Shown here in pieces: positions 35,780 to 46,071 of a stretch of 64,000 nucleotides of DNA. A program made the translations under genes and the position numbers. This DNA is from Sphingobacteriales bacterium (GTDB lineage: Bacteria; Bacteroidota; Bacteroidia; Chitinophagales; UBA2359), in assembly GCA_016700115.1 (NCBI GenBank), contig CP064999.1:496001-560000 (forward strand), in the 5' to 3' direction. Position 1 is the first letter of the stretch, and every line of letters begins with the position of its first letter. The notes below the pieces were generated by a model, which was not told the DNA's origin, did not search any database, and worked only from the letters and a program-made list of their open reading frames with translations.

Positions 35780-37918
35780 TTAAAACCGTCTGGTCTTATA
35801 TCGGTTGTCTTCAACTTTAGAGGCTTTGGTCAATGCCTGAAGCGCGCTAAAGTCAACGCTTTGTTTGATGGGTTGGTCAATTTCTGATTTTATTGACGAA
35901 AGATTATCGGACGGAGCAACATCGGTGAACGAAGCTACTTTGACCACATACACTCCTTTATCGCCAATGATAGGTTTTGATAGTGTGTTGGGTTTCAAGG
36001 CAAAAATAGTACCTTGAACTTTAGGCTCCCTTCCTAAATCGGCAAGGCTGAATGAGTAAAAATCTAACTCGGCAGCAGACAACAATTCCTGCCCGGTTGC
36101 TGTGGCAATACTTTGCAGGTTGTCTGAATTGCCAATTTTAGCAATAATTTTTTCAGCTTTCTTTTCTTTTTTAACTTCCGTTTCCAATTGGGTTCTTACA
36201 TCTTCGATAGAAGGAGTTCCTTCTTCTTTTGCTGAAGTAACTGCGGGAAGGATATAGGTAGTTTTAACACGGTTTGTGCCGTCTTTCAAATCTTCTTCCA
36301 TGGTAAATATCTGACTGCTTACCTTACCCACGTTATTGGTAAAAGCCCAGGTTGCGATTTCTTCACTAATTCCAAGTCCGGTGATATTGTAGGTATTTTT
36401 TTCAATATTTTCAGACTTTTTGATCGCCAAAGTTTGCTCGGCAGCGGCTTTTTTAAATGCCTCTACGGTGGTGTTTTGTGTGGCAAACTGTAAAGCTTTT
36501 GCAAACACATTATTGCGGGTTTGCTCGCTCGGCTCTACATTTTTGCTAAATGTCGCAAATTTTACCGCATCTTTATTTGGGTTTGCTGCCGTAATTTCTA
36601 CCAAATATAAACCCTGATTGGTCGGGGTGGTAAAAATATCGCCTTTTTTGTGTTCATAGAACACTGCTTTCGCTAATTCCGGGGCAAGTGCGTCCGGTTT
36701 GACATACCCGACATCGCCTCCTTTAGCTTTACTTGCAGCATCGGCCGAAAACTGATTGGCGAGGGCTGCAAAATCTCCTCCTTTTTCCAACACTGTTTTA
36801 ACACTATCCGCTGTGGCAACTACTTTTGAGGCAGAAGCTGCATCGGGAGCAGTGAACAAAATTTGACGAATTTTTACCGAATCCGCAATCATTTTGCGGT
36901 CTAAAAGTCTGACAGCCTGAAAAGTGCCTGCTTCATAATAAGGTCCAATTACCGTACCTACCGATACACTAAACAGTGAATCTTTTAGCATACCCGTCAG
37001 ATTGTCTTTTGCAACATAAGAATCGGAAAACGGAGTATCCGAATTTTGAACTTTGACAAACCGCGCGGCATCTTCGGTGGTTTTAAAGGCTTCGATATTG
37101 TCGGCAATCGTTTTTTGAGCCATTGTGCTGTCTTCCTTGGTAGGAATGACTTCATACGTTATATATTCAATAGTCTTGGAGGCTTTTTGTTTGTATTTCT
37201 CTTTGTTTTTGTTGAGGTAGGCTTTCAGTTCGGCATCTGTTACCGCAACTTCGGCATCCTGAACAGAGGTATAAGGTACAAACACATAGTCTATGGTTGC
37301 TTTCTTGTTTTTATCAACATATACCTGTTTGGCATACCATGAAGGAATGTAAATTGCTTTTTTGATAAGATTGGTATATTTTTGTTTGACTTCGTCTTTT
37401 TTTACCGACTCTTCAAACCTTTTCCATTGGCGTTGACGGGCTTTTCCTTCTTCGGTTCCGTCTGAAAATGTTTTTACATATTCTGCAAGTTTATCTTTGC
37501 TGAACATTCCGGCTTCATCCTTAAAAACAGCAGCACTTTGGATGGAAGGATGCAGATTGTCGCCGGTGAAAAGTTGAGTCAATTCCTCTTCTGTAATTTT
37601 CAGGCCAAGCGCATCATAAGACCTTTTCAATAAATGTTCTTCTACTTCCTGAGTCCAAGCCTGTTCACGTATCTGCATACGAGTTTCTTCGGTCAACTCC
37701 ATTTGATTGTTGCGGTAGTTTTCGGTAATTTGCTCTATTTTTGCCTGATAGCTTTGAATATCTATGTTCTCACCATCAATACTACCGATTGAATTGCCAT
37801 TACCTGACATGCGGTTGGTGGTGCTCAAAGCATCCATTAACAAAAACGACACGATAGATGCCGCTATAAGAAACACCACTAAACCTACTCTCTGACGTAT
37901 TTTTTCTATTACAGCCAT
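35780..37918 (-). CDS. ppiD: PpiD/SurA-like periplasmic peptidyl-prolyl isomerase
   Basis: The 712-residue protein has an N-terminal membrane helix (GLVVFLIAASIVSFLLMDAL, residues 12-31) with no signal cleavage, a SurA N-like helical segment, and a parvulin-type PPIase domain (about 340-440: VKIRQILFTAPDAAS, GGDFAALANQFSADAASKAKGGDVGYV in part, then LAKAVFYEHKKGDIF). A second degenerate PPIase-like stretch follows to the C-terminus. It helps outer-membrane and exported proteins fold in the periplasm. The promoter is likely in the 38000 region, and a strong terminator follows the gene. Confidence 0.9.
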   Translation of the reverse strand: MAVIEKIRQRVGLVVFLIAASIVSFLLMDALSTTNRMSGNGNSIGSIDGENIDIQSYQAKIEQITENYRNNQMELTEETRMQIREQAWTQEVEEHLLKRSYDALGLKITEEELTQLFTGDNLHPSIQSAAVFKDEAGMFSKDKLAEYVKTFSDGTEEGKARQRQWKRFEESVKKDEVKQKYTNLIKKAIYIPSWYAKQVYVDKNKKATIDYVFVPYTSVQDAEVAVTDAELKAYLNKNKEKYKQKASKTIEYITYEVIPTKEDSTMAQKTIADNIEAFKTTEDAARFVKVQNSDTPFSDSYVAKDNLTGMLKDSLFSVSVGTVIGPYYEAGTFQAVRLLDRKMIADSVKIRQILFTAPDAASASKVVATADSVKTVLEKGGDFAALANQFSADAASKAKGGDVGYVKPDALAPELAKAVFYEHKKGDIFTTPTNQGLYLVEITAANPNKDAVKFATFSKNVEPSEQTRNNVFAKALQFATQNTTVEAFKKAAAEQTLAIKKSENIEKNTYNITGLGISEEIATWAFTNNVGKVSSQIFTMEEDLKDGTNRVKTTYILPAVTSAKEEGTPSIEDVRTQLETEVKKEKKAEKIIAKIGNSDNLQSIATATGQELLSAAELDFYSFSLADLGREPKVQGTIFALKPNTLSKPIIGDKGVYVVKVASFTDVAPSDNLSSIKSEIDQPIKQSVDFSALQALTKASKVEDNRYKTRRF

Positions 37919-38099
37919 TTCAGTATCTGATTTTTAAAAAATTGCGTGCAAAGATACTGCATTTGTACAAAATTTATAGTCTTCGGTTAAATTGCCTCTG
38001 TCAATTTGTAATTTTAATGTAGTTTTTCCCGGTTTAACCCACTCTTATTTTAATTTATCCGGATTTATTGCACCGCAATCCTAAATATAGTCCTCTTCC

Positions 38100-39086
38100 A
38101 TGCAGTTTCGAACCGAAATCAACCTGCCTGTTTCCCTCTGCCCTATCTCACATTCCGACAAAATCCTGTTTGCCGGTTCTTGTTTCACTCAAAATATCGG
38201 GCAGCTCATGCTCGAAAACAAATTTTCTGCCCTGATCAACCCAACAGGAATCATTTATAACCCAATGTCTGTTGCCAAAACCCTTGTTTTGCTGTCTGCC
38301 GGTATGCCCTTTACAAAAAACGACCTTTTTTTTAACGGGCAGTATTGGTAGAGTTTTGACCATCACGGCAGTTTTTCAGACCCCGATGTAGCGGTCTGTT
38401 TAGCGCGCATAAATCAACAACTTCAGAAAGGCAGCAAACAGTTAAATGCCGCCCGATATCTGGTGCTGACTTTTGGAACTGCTTATGTTTATTACAGAAA
38501 AGACACACAACAGGCAGTGGCCAATTGTCATAAACTGCCGGACCATTTTTATGATCGCCGCAGGTTAAGTGTAGATGAAATCGTAATTGCTTATGAACCT
38601 CTGTTGAGAAAGCTATTTGAACAGAACGAAAACATCCGGTTAATTTTAACCGTCAGCCCCATCCGGCATTGGAAAGACGGCGCAGCAGATAACCAACTTA
38701 GCAAAGCTACTTTAATTTTAGCCGTTCATGAATTAAAAAACATGTTTGCCGATAGAATAGACTATTTCCCGGCATACGAATTGTTATTAGACGACCTTCG
38801 CGACTACCGTTTTTATGCAGACGACTTGCTCCACCCTTCAAATACTGCTATTCAATACATCTGGCAAAAGTTTAAATCTGTCTATTTCACCTCCCAAACC
38901 CTCGAACTGATGGCAACAATTGAAAAAATCAGAAAGGCTTTTAAACACAAACCCCTACAACCTCAAAGCGAAACCTATAAATCTTTTGCCAGGCAACAAG
39001 TTGCAGCCATTATCGAGCTCCTGCAACAATACCCAAATCTGCCATTTGAAGAAGAGTTGACTTATTTTGAACAGACTATTGGATGA
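38100..39086 (+). pseudogene. GSCFA-domain protein gene interrupted by one in-frame TAG
   Basis: The frame from ATG 38100 reads ILFAGSCFTQNIGQLM, the motif that names the GSCFA family, then NPTGIIYNPMSVAKTL, and meets TAG at 38349-38351 after NGQYW. Downstream in the same frame it continues SFDHHGSFSDPDVAV..., with YLVLTFGTAYVY and ADDLLHPSNTAIQYIWQKF, and ends at TGA 39086. No frameshift is present: apart from one codon the whole domain is intact (329 codons). The family is a putative GDSL-type hydrolase of unknown substrate. TAG is an ordinary stop here (four other genes end in TAG). So this is a recent nonsense mutant or a base-call error. Confidence 0.85.
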
Positions 39087-39134
39087 TTTTAATCGGAAGG
39101 TTACTCCTTTCCACAGGTTTCACATACGACTATT

Positions 39135-39190
39135 GCAATTGGCAATTGGCAATTGGCAATTGGCAATTAACAATTAACAATTAACAATGG
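39135..39190. repeat. 7-bp tandem repeats
   Basis: Units of GCAATTG repeat about five times, then ACAATTA about three times, ending ACAATGG. Between 39204 and 39282 a second low-complexity block repeats TTTTCACTTTT and TAGTTTTTCAC. Such short repeats are common in intergenic DNA of this phylum. Confidence 0.8.
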
Positions 39191-39351
39191 CTATTCATAT
39201 TAACTCTTTCAGGTTTTTCACTTTTCACTTTTAGTTTTTCACTTTTTCACTTTTCACTTTTAGTTTTTCACTTTTCACTATCTAACCACCGCCACCTTGC
39301 CCCGCGCCAACAAAACCTCCCCATCTAATTGAAAAAACACAAAATTTTAGG

Positions 39352-39672
39352 TCTGAAACAGGGTTGACAATAAGTCATTGCAGGGGGGCTTTAAGTCAAT
39401 GCAGGGTTGCATTAACCTGTTGCAGGGGTGAATTGATTTATTGCAGGGGTGATTTAAAGCAAAGCGGAGGCACAATAACCCAATGCAGGGGTGCATGATG
39501 TCTTTGAGGATGCACATTGGTTTATTGCAGAGGCACAATAAGCCTTTGCAGGGGTGCAATAACCTTTTGCAGGGGTGCATTGAGTCAATGCAGGGGTACT
39601 TTGACTTATTGCAGGGGTGCAATACGACTTTGCCAACCTGCAAAACTATATTGCAAAGGCAGAAATTTGGAC
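39352..39672. repeat. Tandem array 2, 21-bp period, TGCAGGGGTGCA core
   Basis: About 14 units; the commonest form on the plus strand reads TGCAGGGGTGCAATAACC plus three more bases. The core TTGCA-GGGG-TGCAA is a short inverted repeat in each unit. Three middle units diverge (AGGATGCAC, GAGGCAC). A minus-strand frame across it is open for 114 codons and translates to 7-residue repeats with a Cys (for example HPCNKSI, HPCNRLM), an automatic result of the period. It lies between the GSCFA pseudogene and the alpha-2-macroglobulin gene. The wider gap 39087-39891 holds no gene. Confidence 0.88.
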
Positions 39673-39735
39673 ATTTCTCCGTAAAAGGCACGAAGTTTTA
39701 GCATTTGTCTATTCTTGTTTTGACCCGCTAAGTAA

Positions 39736-39822
39736 GAACCCACCCCTAAACCCTTGAGGGTAGGGAATAAGACCATCGAAGCATGGAGCTACTCCCCTCC
39801 TCGGAGGGACCGGGGTGGGTTC
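39736..39822. repeat. Inverted repeat with inner hairpin
   Basis: GAACCCACCCC (39736-39746) pairs GGGGTGGGTTC (39812-39822); CCCTCC-TC-GGAGGG (39795-39808) nests inside. Placed in a convergent gap, it may act as a terminator for either strand, though no T-run follows. Similar G/C-rich repeats are often dispersed in Bacteroidota. Confidence 0.6.
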
Positions 39823-39891
39823 ATTAGTTAGTGAAGCGGTATAAAATTTCGTCCAGAATTGATTAAATTTAACTGATAAGGTGTTAAATCA

Positions 39892-42800
39892 TCAATCCAC
39901 CTTCACCCTTATTCCTTCGGAGTGGGTGTTAAATTCGGGGGCATACATACATTGCATGGTGGTAATGCCGTTGCTGAAATTTCCTTTATGGCTTACGCGC
40001 AAGGGGTATTCAAACACGTAGGTGCCTTTGGGCAGCCAGTCCATAAAGAAGTTGGTGGCCGCATCTTTGGTGCTTTCGTAATAGCCCAATCCGTCCTGCC
40101 ATTTGTAGGAGGAAATGACATTGACGGGTTCAAAACCCGAAGCACGCATGTCTTTCAGATGCACATATTCCATATCGCGGTCAGAGCGCACTTCGATGCG
40201 TACTTTTACCACATCTCCCACTTTCAGGCTCGCGCCATCGGTAAGGGGAACCAATTGTTTGCCGCTAAGTGTTTTTTTCTCCAAGAACAACTGCTTTTTA
40301 ATGGCCAAGGGGGTTTCGGCAAATGTGATTTTGTCTAATTGTTCAAAATACTGCCAGTAAATTGCTCCCCATGCTACTCCGTTATCAGGTTTGTTGACGG
40401 TTATGTTGGCCATATCTGCACTGATTTGGTCACCCGCCCAAGCGGTTTTAAAATAACCCGTGCCGGCTTCGGCTTTCAGTTCGGGCATATTTTTGGGGTC
40501 AAGGGTGTGTTTACCGATGGTAATGGTAGCCAACTCTTCACTTGCCAGCCAGTTATCGCCTGTTAACAGTAAAGCATAACAGGCTTCGGCGGTGGCTTTA
40601 GTGGTTTTCCAGTCCTGGGTCTGTTTTTGTTTCAGCAGCCAAACTTTCATGTCTTCTACCGATTGTTTGTCTTTGGCTACCTCGTGAAACGCTTCAATCA
40701 GCAGGGCTTGAGTTTCGATAGGTGCCTGATACCAATACCATCCTCGCACAACATCTTTAAAATACATGCCCATTTCGGGGTTATGGGTAGCATTTTGTTT
40801 GAGCGACTCCATAATTTGAAGGGCTACTTTGCTGTCCTGATTGGTTTGGCGATACAAGGCCAGCGCAATCATTCCCTGCATATATTTGCTGTTGCCCAGC
40901 CAGTATTTTTCTGCCTGCCCGGTCCAGTATTTGAATGAAGTCTGGTATTGTTTGTTCAACGGAACATCGGTAAAAAAGCTGCGGGCATACAGATAATGGA
41001 TGAGGGTGTAACTGAGTTGGTTGTCGTCCATATTGGCTTTGTAGCGAATCAGGTTTTGATAAGCTTTGTCGGCTTCACCGTCAATGAATTGGACTGCTTT
41101 TTGAACCATGTTCCACGAATCGGAGCTGTTTCTGACCGATTTCACTTTGAGATGATCGAGATGTCCGAGTCCTGAAACGATGTGTTGGGTGATGTACCAG
41201 CTTTCGGGCATTCCGGGAAACCACGACCATCCGCCGTTGACGGTTTGACGCTGTTGGAGTTGTTTTTCCGCAATCGCAAATTCTCTTGCCATTCTTTCTA
41301 AATCAAACAGCACTCCGAGGCGTTGTTTGCGTTCGCTTTCGTTTTTGGCCTGCAATACCCAGGGGGTTTCTTCGAGCAATACCTGTTTTAGTTCCTGATT
41401 TTTTTCGAGGTTAGAAAGCAAAGCCCCTGCCGCTTCTTTACCTGTTGCGGCAGATGCGGTGATGGCCTCATTTTTCCATGTTTCAAACACTTTTTTCACT
41501 CTTGGCGATGAATTGGCAATGTTTGAAGCAATGCTGTTTGCATAGTAACGGCTAAAAATCTGCTCCGTACATTCGTAGGGATATTCCATCATATAGGGCA
41601 ATGCCTGCACGGCATACCAAGCCGGTTGAGAGGTAAACTCCAGCGTCATGCTTTGATGGCGCAGGGTGTTGGATGCGGAAGATTTTGACAGGTTGGAGAA
41701 TGTAAAATTGGTTTTTCCTTTTCCGCGAACGGGCAGGGGCATACTTTCGGTTACCAACATGCGGTTGGTCAGTACCGGCAAAGCGTTTTCTTCTCCATCC
41801 GAAAAATCCCCCGATTTGGCAATGACCCTAAACACAAGGGCTTGTACTGTTTCGGGCACTTTCAGTTTCCAGCTCACAGAGGTGCTTTGTTTTCCCTGAG
41901 TGGTAAATGTCTGAACCGCATTGGTGTTCATAAACAGGTTGTCCACCGGTTTCATACTGATGGCATCAAACAGTTGAAGCGTGGCATTGCCGCTCAATGC
42001 GTTTTCGGTCAGGTTTGAGATTTTAGACGACAAATAAATTTCATCGTTTTCGCGCATAAAACGCGGAGCATTGGGAATAACCATCAGGTCTTTTTGCGTT
42101 ACGACCTCTTTGGTAAACATGCCATATTTGAGGTCTTTGGTATGGGCAAACCCCATCAGTTTCCACTTTGTCAGGGCTTCGGGAGCGGTAAAAGAAATGA
42201 TCACGGCTCCGCTTTCATCCGTTTTAAGATGCGGCATGAAAAAGGCAGTTTCCTGAAGGTTTTTGCGTATCTGCACTTCGTCGCCGCCTGCTTTAGTTTT
42301 GCCGGTTTCGGGTTTTTCTTCATCTCCGTTTCCGCTTTCGCCTTTGCCGTTTTTCTTTTTTGCAACTGCGCCATTTGCCATCACCAATGACTGATCCATT
42401 TCTTCCATAGCAGGCACTGCCCCTGAGGGTGCAGGAGGTGCTGCCGATTCTACCGCCATGTTTTTGGACATATACATTCTGTCGCTGCGTTGATATTGGC
42501 GATACCCATAGCTTCCCAGATAGAAATCGAAAAAATTGAGATATTCATAGCTTTGAGAAGCATAATAGTAGCGGGGCGAGTTCCAGTAGTCCGCCCGAAG
42601 GCGGGCCTGAGCAATACCAAAACCGTTGTCGGCACTAAAATAAGATTGGGGGTAAAAAGAAGGATAAATGCTGAAATTCCAGCCATGATATAAAAAGGCA
42701 TCGAGCGAGGCATCGTACATGGAGGCCAACATTTCAGCAGCCACTTTGTCACCATTTTGCCCGCTGATTTTTAGCCGCCATTCTTCACTCTGTCCGGGAT

Positions 42801-45800
42801 AGAGCTTGCTTCTGAAAGTCTGAAAGTCAATATTTAGATTTTTGTTGGTCCAGGGAACGTAGATGGTCTGTGATTGGGTAAACAAACGATTATATTTAAT
42901 CATGCTCAGGTGCATGGTAAAATTGCCCCGGTAGGCTTCTTCTACTTTTACGGCAACCTTTTTTTGAGCATTGTCGGCATTGATCCACTCACGGCGGATG
43001 ATTTTCCCTTCGTGTTCCAGTTCATATAAAAAGCGTGCTTCGGGTGTTGCACTGCCAAATAACAACTGAACGGTTTGTCCGGGTTCTGCCTGATTGTTGC
43101 TGAGGTGGCTCCAAAACAACTCATTGGCGGGTACTTTATCCTCGTCCGGATCAAACACGGTAAACACCTTTTTCCATTCTACTTTTTCTCCGTAAACGTC
43201 GGTTGTGGTCAGTGTGGCCAAGTATCTTCCGTGTTTCCAGTTGTTGAGGTTCGAAAAATTGACAACAGAATCGGCCGGTGTGTTCAACGTCTGACTAAAC
43301 ACCTGTTCGGCACGCTCCCAATTGTCGGGGTTGTTTTCACCTGCATATTCATCATTTGGAAAGTCTTTGCCGTAGTCATCTTTAGACATGACAAAGATAT
43401 CGGGCATTTGCCATTGTCTTTCGCGATATACTTTTGAAGGATGTTGCAGGCGGTGAACGCTGACCGCTACTTTGGCAGGTTGGGGCTGGCCTGCCAGATT
43501 GGTGGTATTGAGCGAAAACTGTTTTTTATCCTTCCGGTTCGTCACATCCGGAAGGGCAATACTTGCCAGCATCGAAACAGTTCCAACGCTGACCGTCAGT
43601 TCGTTGGTCTGAGTTTCTCCGTTCAGGTCAGTAACATCGGCATACACCGTATAGTTAAACTGAGGCTTTTCAGTTGCTTTAAGGGTGAGGTCCGGAATAG
43701 CGGTAAACGTGATTTCAAACTCTCCGTTTTCGTTGGTTTTGGTCGTTCCAACTTCTATTTCTAATTCGGCCGAAGTTGGCATCGGTCTCCACCACCACCA
43801 CCAATATGGGAAAACGGCATTTCGTTTTACGCGGTAGTTTACCTGAGCATTGTCAATATTAAAACCGGCATAGGCCTTTGCAACCCCGGTAACGGTAACC
43901 TTTTCGTTGAGTTTATAACTGCCTTTCAGGGGGTTAAAAGTAACTTCGAATTTGGGTCGCTTGTATTCTTCTACCTGTATATAAGCGCTGCCATATTCGT
44001 TCGAGATCGTCATACGTCCATTCAACAAATTGGATGGAATGGTCAAAGAACCGCTGAAAGAGCCAAACTCATTGGTTTTCAGCTTCAGTTCCGTAATTTT
44101 TTGGGAGTTTACATCGTAAAACGTAACGGTTGTCGGGCTGTTTGTCTGCAATTCGTTGTCTCTGCCGTTTCCTTTGGTTCTGATGGTAATGCCCTTAAAA
44201 AATACGGTTTGTCCGGGACGGTAAATGCTTCGGTCGGTAAACAGAAAAGTGTGGGTCGAGGGTTGGTTATTTTCGTGGTATCCGTAAGAATACTGAGAGG
44301 TAGAAAACCGGTCATTCCCCTGCGTTAAATCTACGACAAGGTTGTTGTAAAACTCCTTGGGTTTGGTGTAGGAAAAATCGCCGTCTTTACCGGTTTTACC
44401 CGATTTCAGGACTTTGTTTTCATATTTCCGCGAATTATAATTGTACTCCTGTGTAGAAATGGAATAATCAATTCCAGCGAGAGGTTGGCTGTTAAAGCGA
44501 TGGATGGCAAAAAAGTCCACACGGTTTTCAACAGCACGATTGGCACAACTCAGGTTGGTAACATTGGTGATATGCCAGGCAAGTGCTTGTTTGGAATAAG
44601 AAAACCCTTCATCTGAGGACATCATCAGGATGTATTTGCCAACAGGAACCTGATGTATTTTAGCTTCGGTATAGTGGGTTTGGTAGTCTCCTTCGTCAGG
44701 CAGCATAATGTTCCATTTATGCAAGGCAGACAGGGAGTTGTAAAAATCTAACCTTTGTTCTTCCCGATCCATTTTTTCTGCCTTTTCTTCAGCTTCTGGG
44801 GTTAACAGGGCTATTTTGGCAAATAATTTCTGCACATTCTGGTAATGAATCAACGCCCGGAAAGGCTGATCGGGCTGGTTGGCTTGTTCTACGGTAAAAC
44901 CGAACGTTTTGCTGAGAATTTGCTCTTTCAAGGCACGGCAGTTGTTGGCACCCATGCTTTTAGGATGCCGTTCTATAGTGGCATCGCAAATTTCAATGGC
45001 TTTTTTACGGTCAAACTTGTTGATTTCGTTCACCTTGGGCTGATACTTGTCGGCCATTTGGTTGTAGTGCTGAGCAATGCGGTAACTGACGTTAGCTGAA
45101 GACGTGTCTGACAGAAACTGCTTTTCTAACTGTAACAAGGCGTTGAACAGGAGTTGGTCTTTGTCGGGTAAGGTGGTAGTCGCTTTGGCAAAATCGAGTC
45201 GCTTAAGGTCGGCATCAATCAATGCAGGAATATTACCGTTTTTCAGATGCAGGTCTAAGAGTTGTTGAATCACCGTCAGTGCATAATATTTCACCGAAAG
45301 TTTGTCGGTATTGGTAAAGGTATGCGCCACAAATTTGGCGGCATCGGCAAAAGCCACTTCTTCCGAAAGTTTAAACTGATCGGCAGCTTTGGTGATGTTT
45401 GCCTGATCGTTTGAAAAATAATCAAAGGCGCGATGTGCCAGCAAATCGAATAAAGTAGGGCGATAAGGACGAGCACCGCCCGGACTGACTAAAATATCGC
45501 CGTAAATATCAACCGGAGTAGTTTTAAGCTGGGCGGCATCGGTCAATGAAGCGAGGTAGAGCTGAGTAATTTCAGAGGTAAACCGGTTGGCATCCCAGGT
45601 TTGAAAATCGGGTAAATCCTGATTGGTTACCTCTGTGCGGTTTAAGATGCGGTATCTGTTTTGCTGAAAATATTGCCAGTACAATTCGGCCAAAATAGAT
45701 TGAAGCACCGGCTTCAACGGATATTTCGCCTGTTCGGTCTCTTGTTTCAATTTGTCAATAATTTTCTGCTCGCTGTTTTCTTCTGTATAGGCTTCATACT

Positions 45801-46071
45801 TATAAAGGTAGAGCAATGTTTTGACCGATTGAGCAGCGTTGTTTTCGGCTTTAGCTCTGGTGTAAATGGTCTGAACCAATTTTCGGGCATCTTCGGTCAG
45901 CCCTTTGTTTTCGAATTCGGCCACTTTTTTCCAGTCCGCAGCGTAATCATTTCCGGGTGTGTATTTTTCCATAGCATAGTTGGTTTTTTGCGTTTTGGCA
46001 CAACCACCTTGTGCCGAAGTCAGCACAATGGCGAGAAAGATGAAGGACAGTAAAAATAGGATGTTTTTCAT
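39892..46071 (-). CDS. Bacterial alpha-2-macroglobulin with intact thioester motif
   Basis: The 2059-residue protein has an N-terminal signal (hydrophobic stretch ending TSAQGGC; lipoprotein or Sec signal). A helical ~450-residue N-terminal part is followed by beta macroglobulin domains (FTDRSIYRPGQTVFFKGI in part is the MG2 signature; a later one is TEKPQFNYTVYADVTDL). There is a low-complexity Gly/Lys/Glu insert before the alpha-2-macroglobulin core. The thioester site is C1501-T-E1503-Q1504 (MEYPYECTEQIFSRY), so the covalent trap should work. It snares host or phage proteases near the outer membrane. Unlike proteobacterial homologues it has no penicillin-binding protein 1C gene beside it. 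It stands alone on the minus strand. Confidence 0.93.
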   Translation of the reverse strand: MKNILFLLSFIFLAIVLTSAQGGCAKTQKTNYAMEKYTPGNDYAADWKKVAEFENKGLTEDARKLVQTIYTRAKAENNAAQSVKTLLYLYKYEAYTEENSEQKIIDKLKQETEQAKYPLKPVLQSILAELYWQYFQQNRYRILNRTEVTNQDLPDFQTWDANRFTSEITQLYLASLTDAAQLKTTPVDIYGDILVSPGGARPYRPTLFDLLAHRAFDYFSNDQANITKAADQFKLSEEVAFADAAKFVAHTFTNTDKLSVKYYALTVIQQLLDLHLKNGNIPALIDADLKRLDFAKATTTLPDKDQLLFNALLQLEKQFLSDTSSANVSYRIAQHYNQMADKYQPKVNEINKFDRKKAIEICDATIERHPKSMGANNCRALKEQILSKTFGFTVEQANQPDQPFRALIHYQNVQKLFAKIALLTPEAEEKAEKMDREEQRLDFYNSLSALHKWNIMLPDEGDYQTHYTEAKIHQVPVGKYILMMSSDEGFSYSKQALAWHITNVTNLSCANRAVENRVDFFAIHRFNSQPLAGIDYSISTQEYNYNSRKYENKVLKSGKTGKDGDFSYTKPKEFYNNLVVDLTQGNDRFSTSQYSYGYHENNQPSTHTFLFTDRSIYRPGQTVFFKGITIRTKGNGRDNELQTNSPTTVTFYDVNSQKITELKLKTNEFGSFSGSLTIPSNLLNGRMTISNEYGSAYIQVEEYKRPKFEVTFNPLKGSYKLNEKVTVTGVAKAYAGFNIDNAQVNYRVKRNAVFPYWWWWWRPMPTSAELEIEVGTTKTNENGEFEITFTAIPDLTLKATEKPQFNYTVYADVTDLNGETQTNELTVSVGTVSMLASIALPDVTNRKDKKQFSLNTTNLAGQPQPAKVAVSVHRLQHPSKVYRERQWQMPDIFVMSKDDYGKDFPNDEYAGENNPDNWERAEQVFSQTLNTPADSVVNFSNLNNWKHGRYLATLTTTDVYGEKVEWKKVFTVFDPDEDKVPANELFWSHLSNNQAEPGQTVQLLFGSATPEARFLYELEHEGKIIRREWINADNAQKKVAVKVEEAYRGNFTMHLSMIKYNRLFTQSQTIYVPWTNKNLNIDFQTFRSKLYPGQSEEWRLKISGQNGDKVAAEMLASMYDASLDAFLYHGWNFSIYPSFYPQSYFSADNGFGIAQARLRADYWNSPRYYYASQSYEYLNFFDFYLGSYGYRQYQRSDRMYMSKNMAVESAAPPAPSGAVPAMEEMDQSLVMANGAVAKKKNGKGESGNGDEEKPETGKTKAGGDEVQIRKNLQETAFFMPHLKTDESGAVIISFTAPEALTKWKLMGFAHTKDLKYGMFTKEVVTQKDLMVIPNAPRFMRENDEIYLSSKISNLTENALSGNATLQLFDAISMKPVDNLFMNTNAVQTFTTQGKQSTSVSWKLKVPETVQALVFRVIAKSGDFSDGEENALPVLTNRMLVTESMPLPVRGKGKTNFTFSNLSKSSASNTLRHQSMTLEFTSQPAWYAVQALPYMMEYPYECTEQIFSRYYANSIASNIANSSPRVKKVFETWKNEAITASAATGKEAAGALLSNLEKNQELKQVLLEETPWVLQAKNESERKQRLGVLFDLERMAREFAIAEKQLQQRQTVNGGWSWFPGMPESWYITQHIVSGLGHLDHLKVKSVRNSSDSWNMVQKAVQFIDGEADKAYQNLIRYKANMDDNQLSYTLIHYLYARSFFTDVPLNKQYQTSFKYWTGQAEKYWLGNSKYMQGMIALALYRQTNQDSKVALQIMESLKQNATHNPEMGMYFKDVVRGWYWYQAPIETQALLIEAFHEVAKDKQSVEDMKVWLLKQKQTQDWKTTKATAEACYALLLTGDNWLASEELATITIGKHTLDPKNMPELKAEAGTGYFKTAWAGDQISADMANITVNKPDNGVAWGAIYWQYFEQLDKITFAETPLAIKKQLFLEKKTLSGKQLVPLTDGASLKVGDVVKVRIEVRSDRDMEYVHLKDMRASGFEPVNVISSYKWQDGLGYYESTKDAATNFFMDWLPKGTYVFEYPLRVSHKGNFSNGITTMQCMYAPEFNTHSEGIRVKVD

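Noticed and set aside
38349..38351. TAG recoding as an amino acid
   Set aside because: TAG ends the TfoX-like, thioredoxin-like, 410-residue and rpsU genes normally, so reassignment is unlikely.
39352..39672. CRISPR array
   Set aside because: Units are contiguous at 21 bp with no unique spacers between them and there are no cas genes.
39347..39691. 114-codon minus-strand frame of Cys heptads in array 2
   Set aside because: The 21-bp unit has no stop in this frame, so openness is automatic; no start context or signal was seen, and the units drift.
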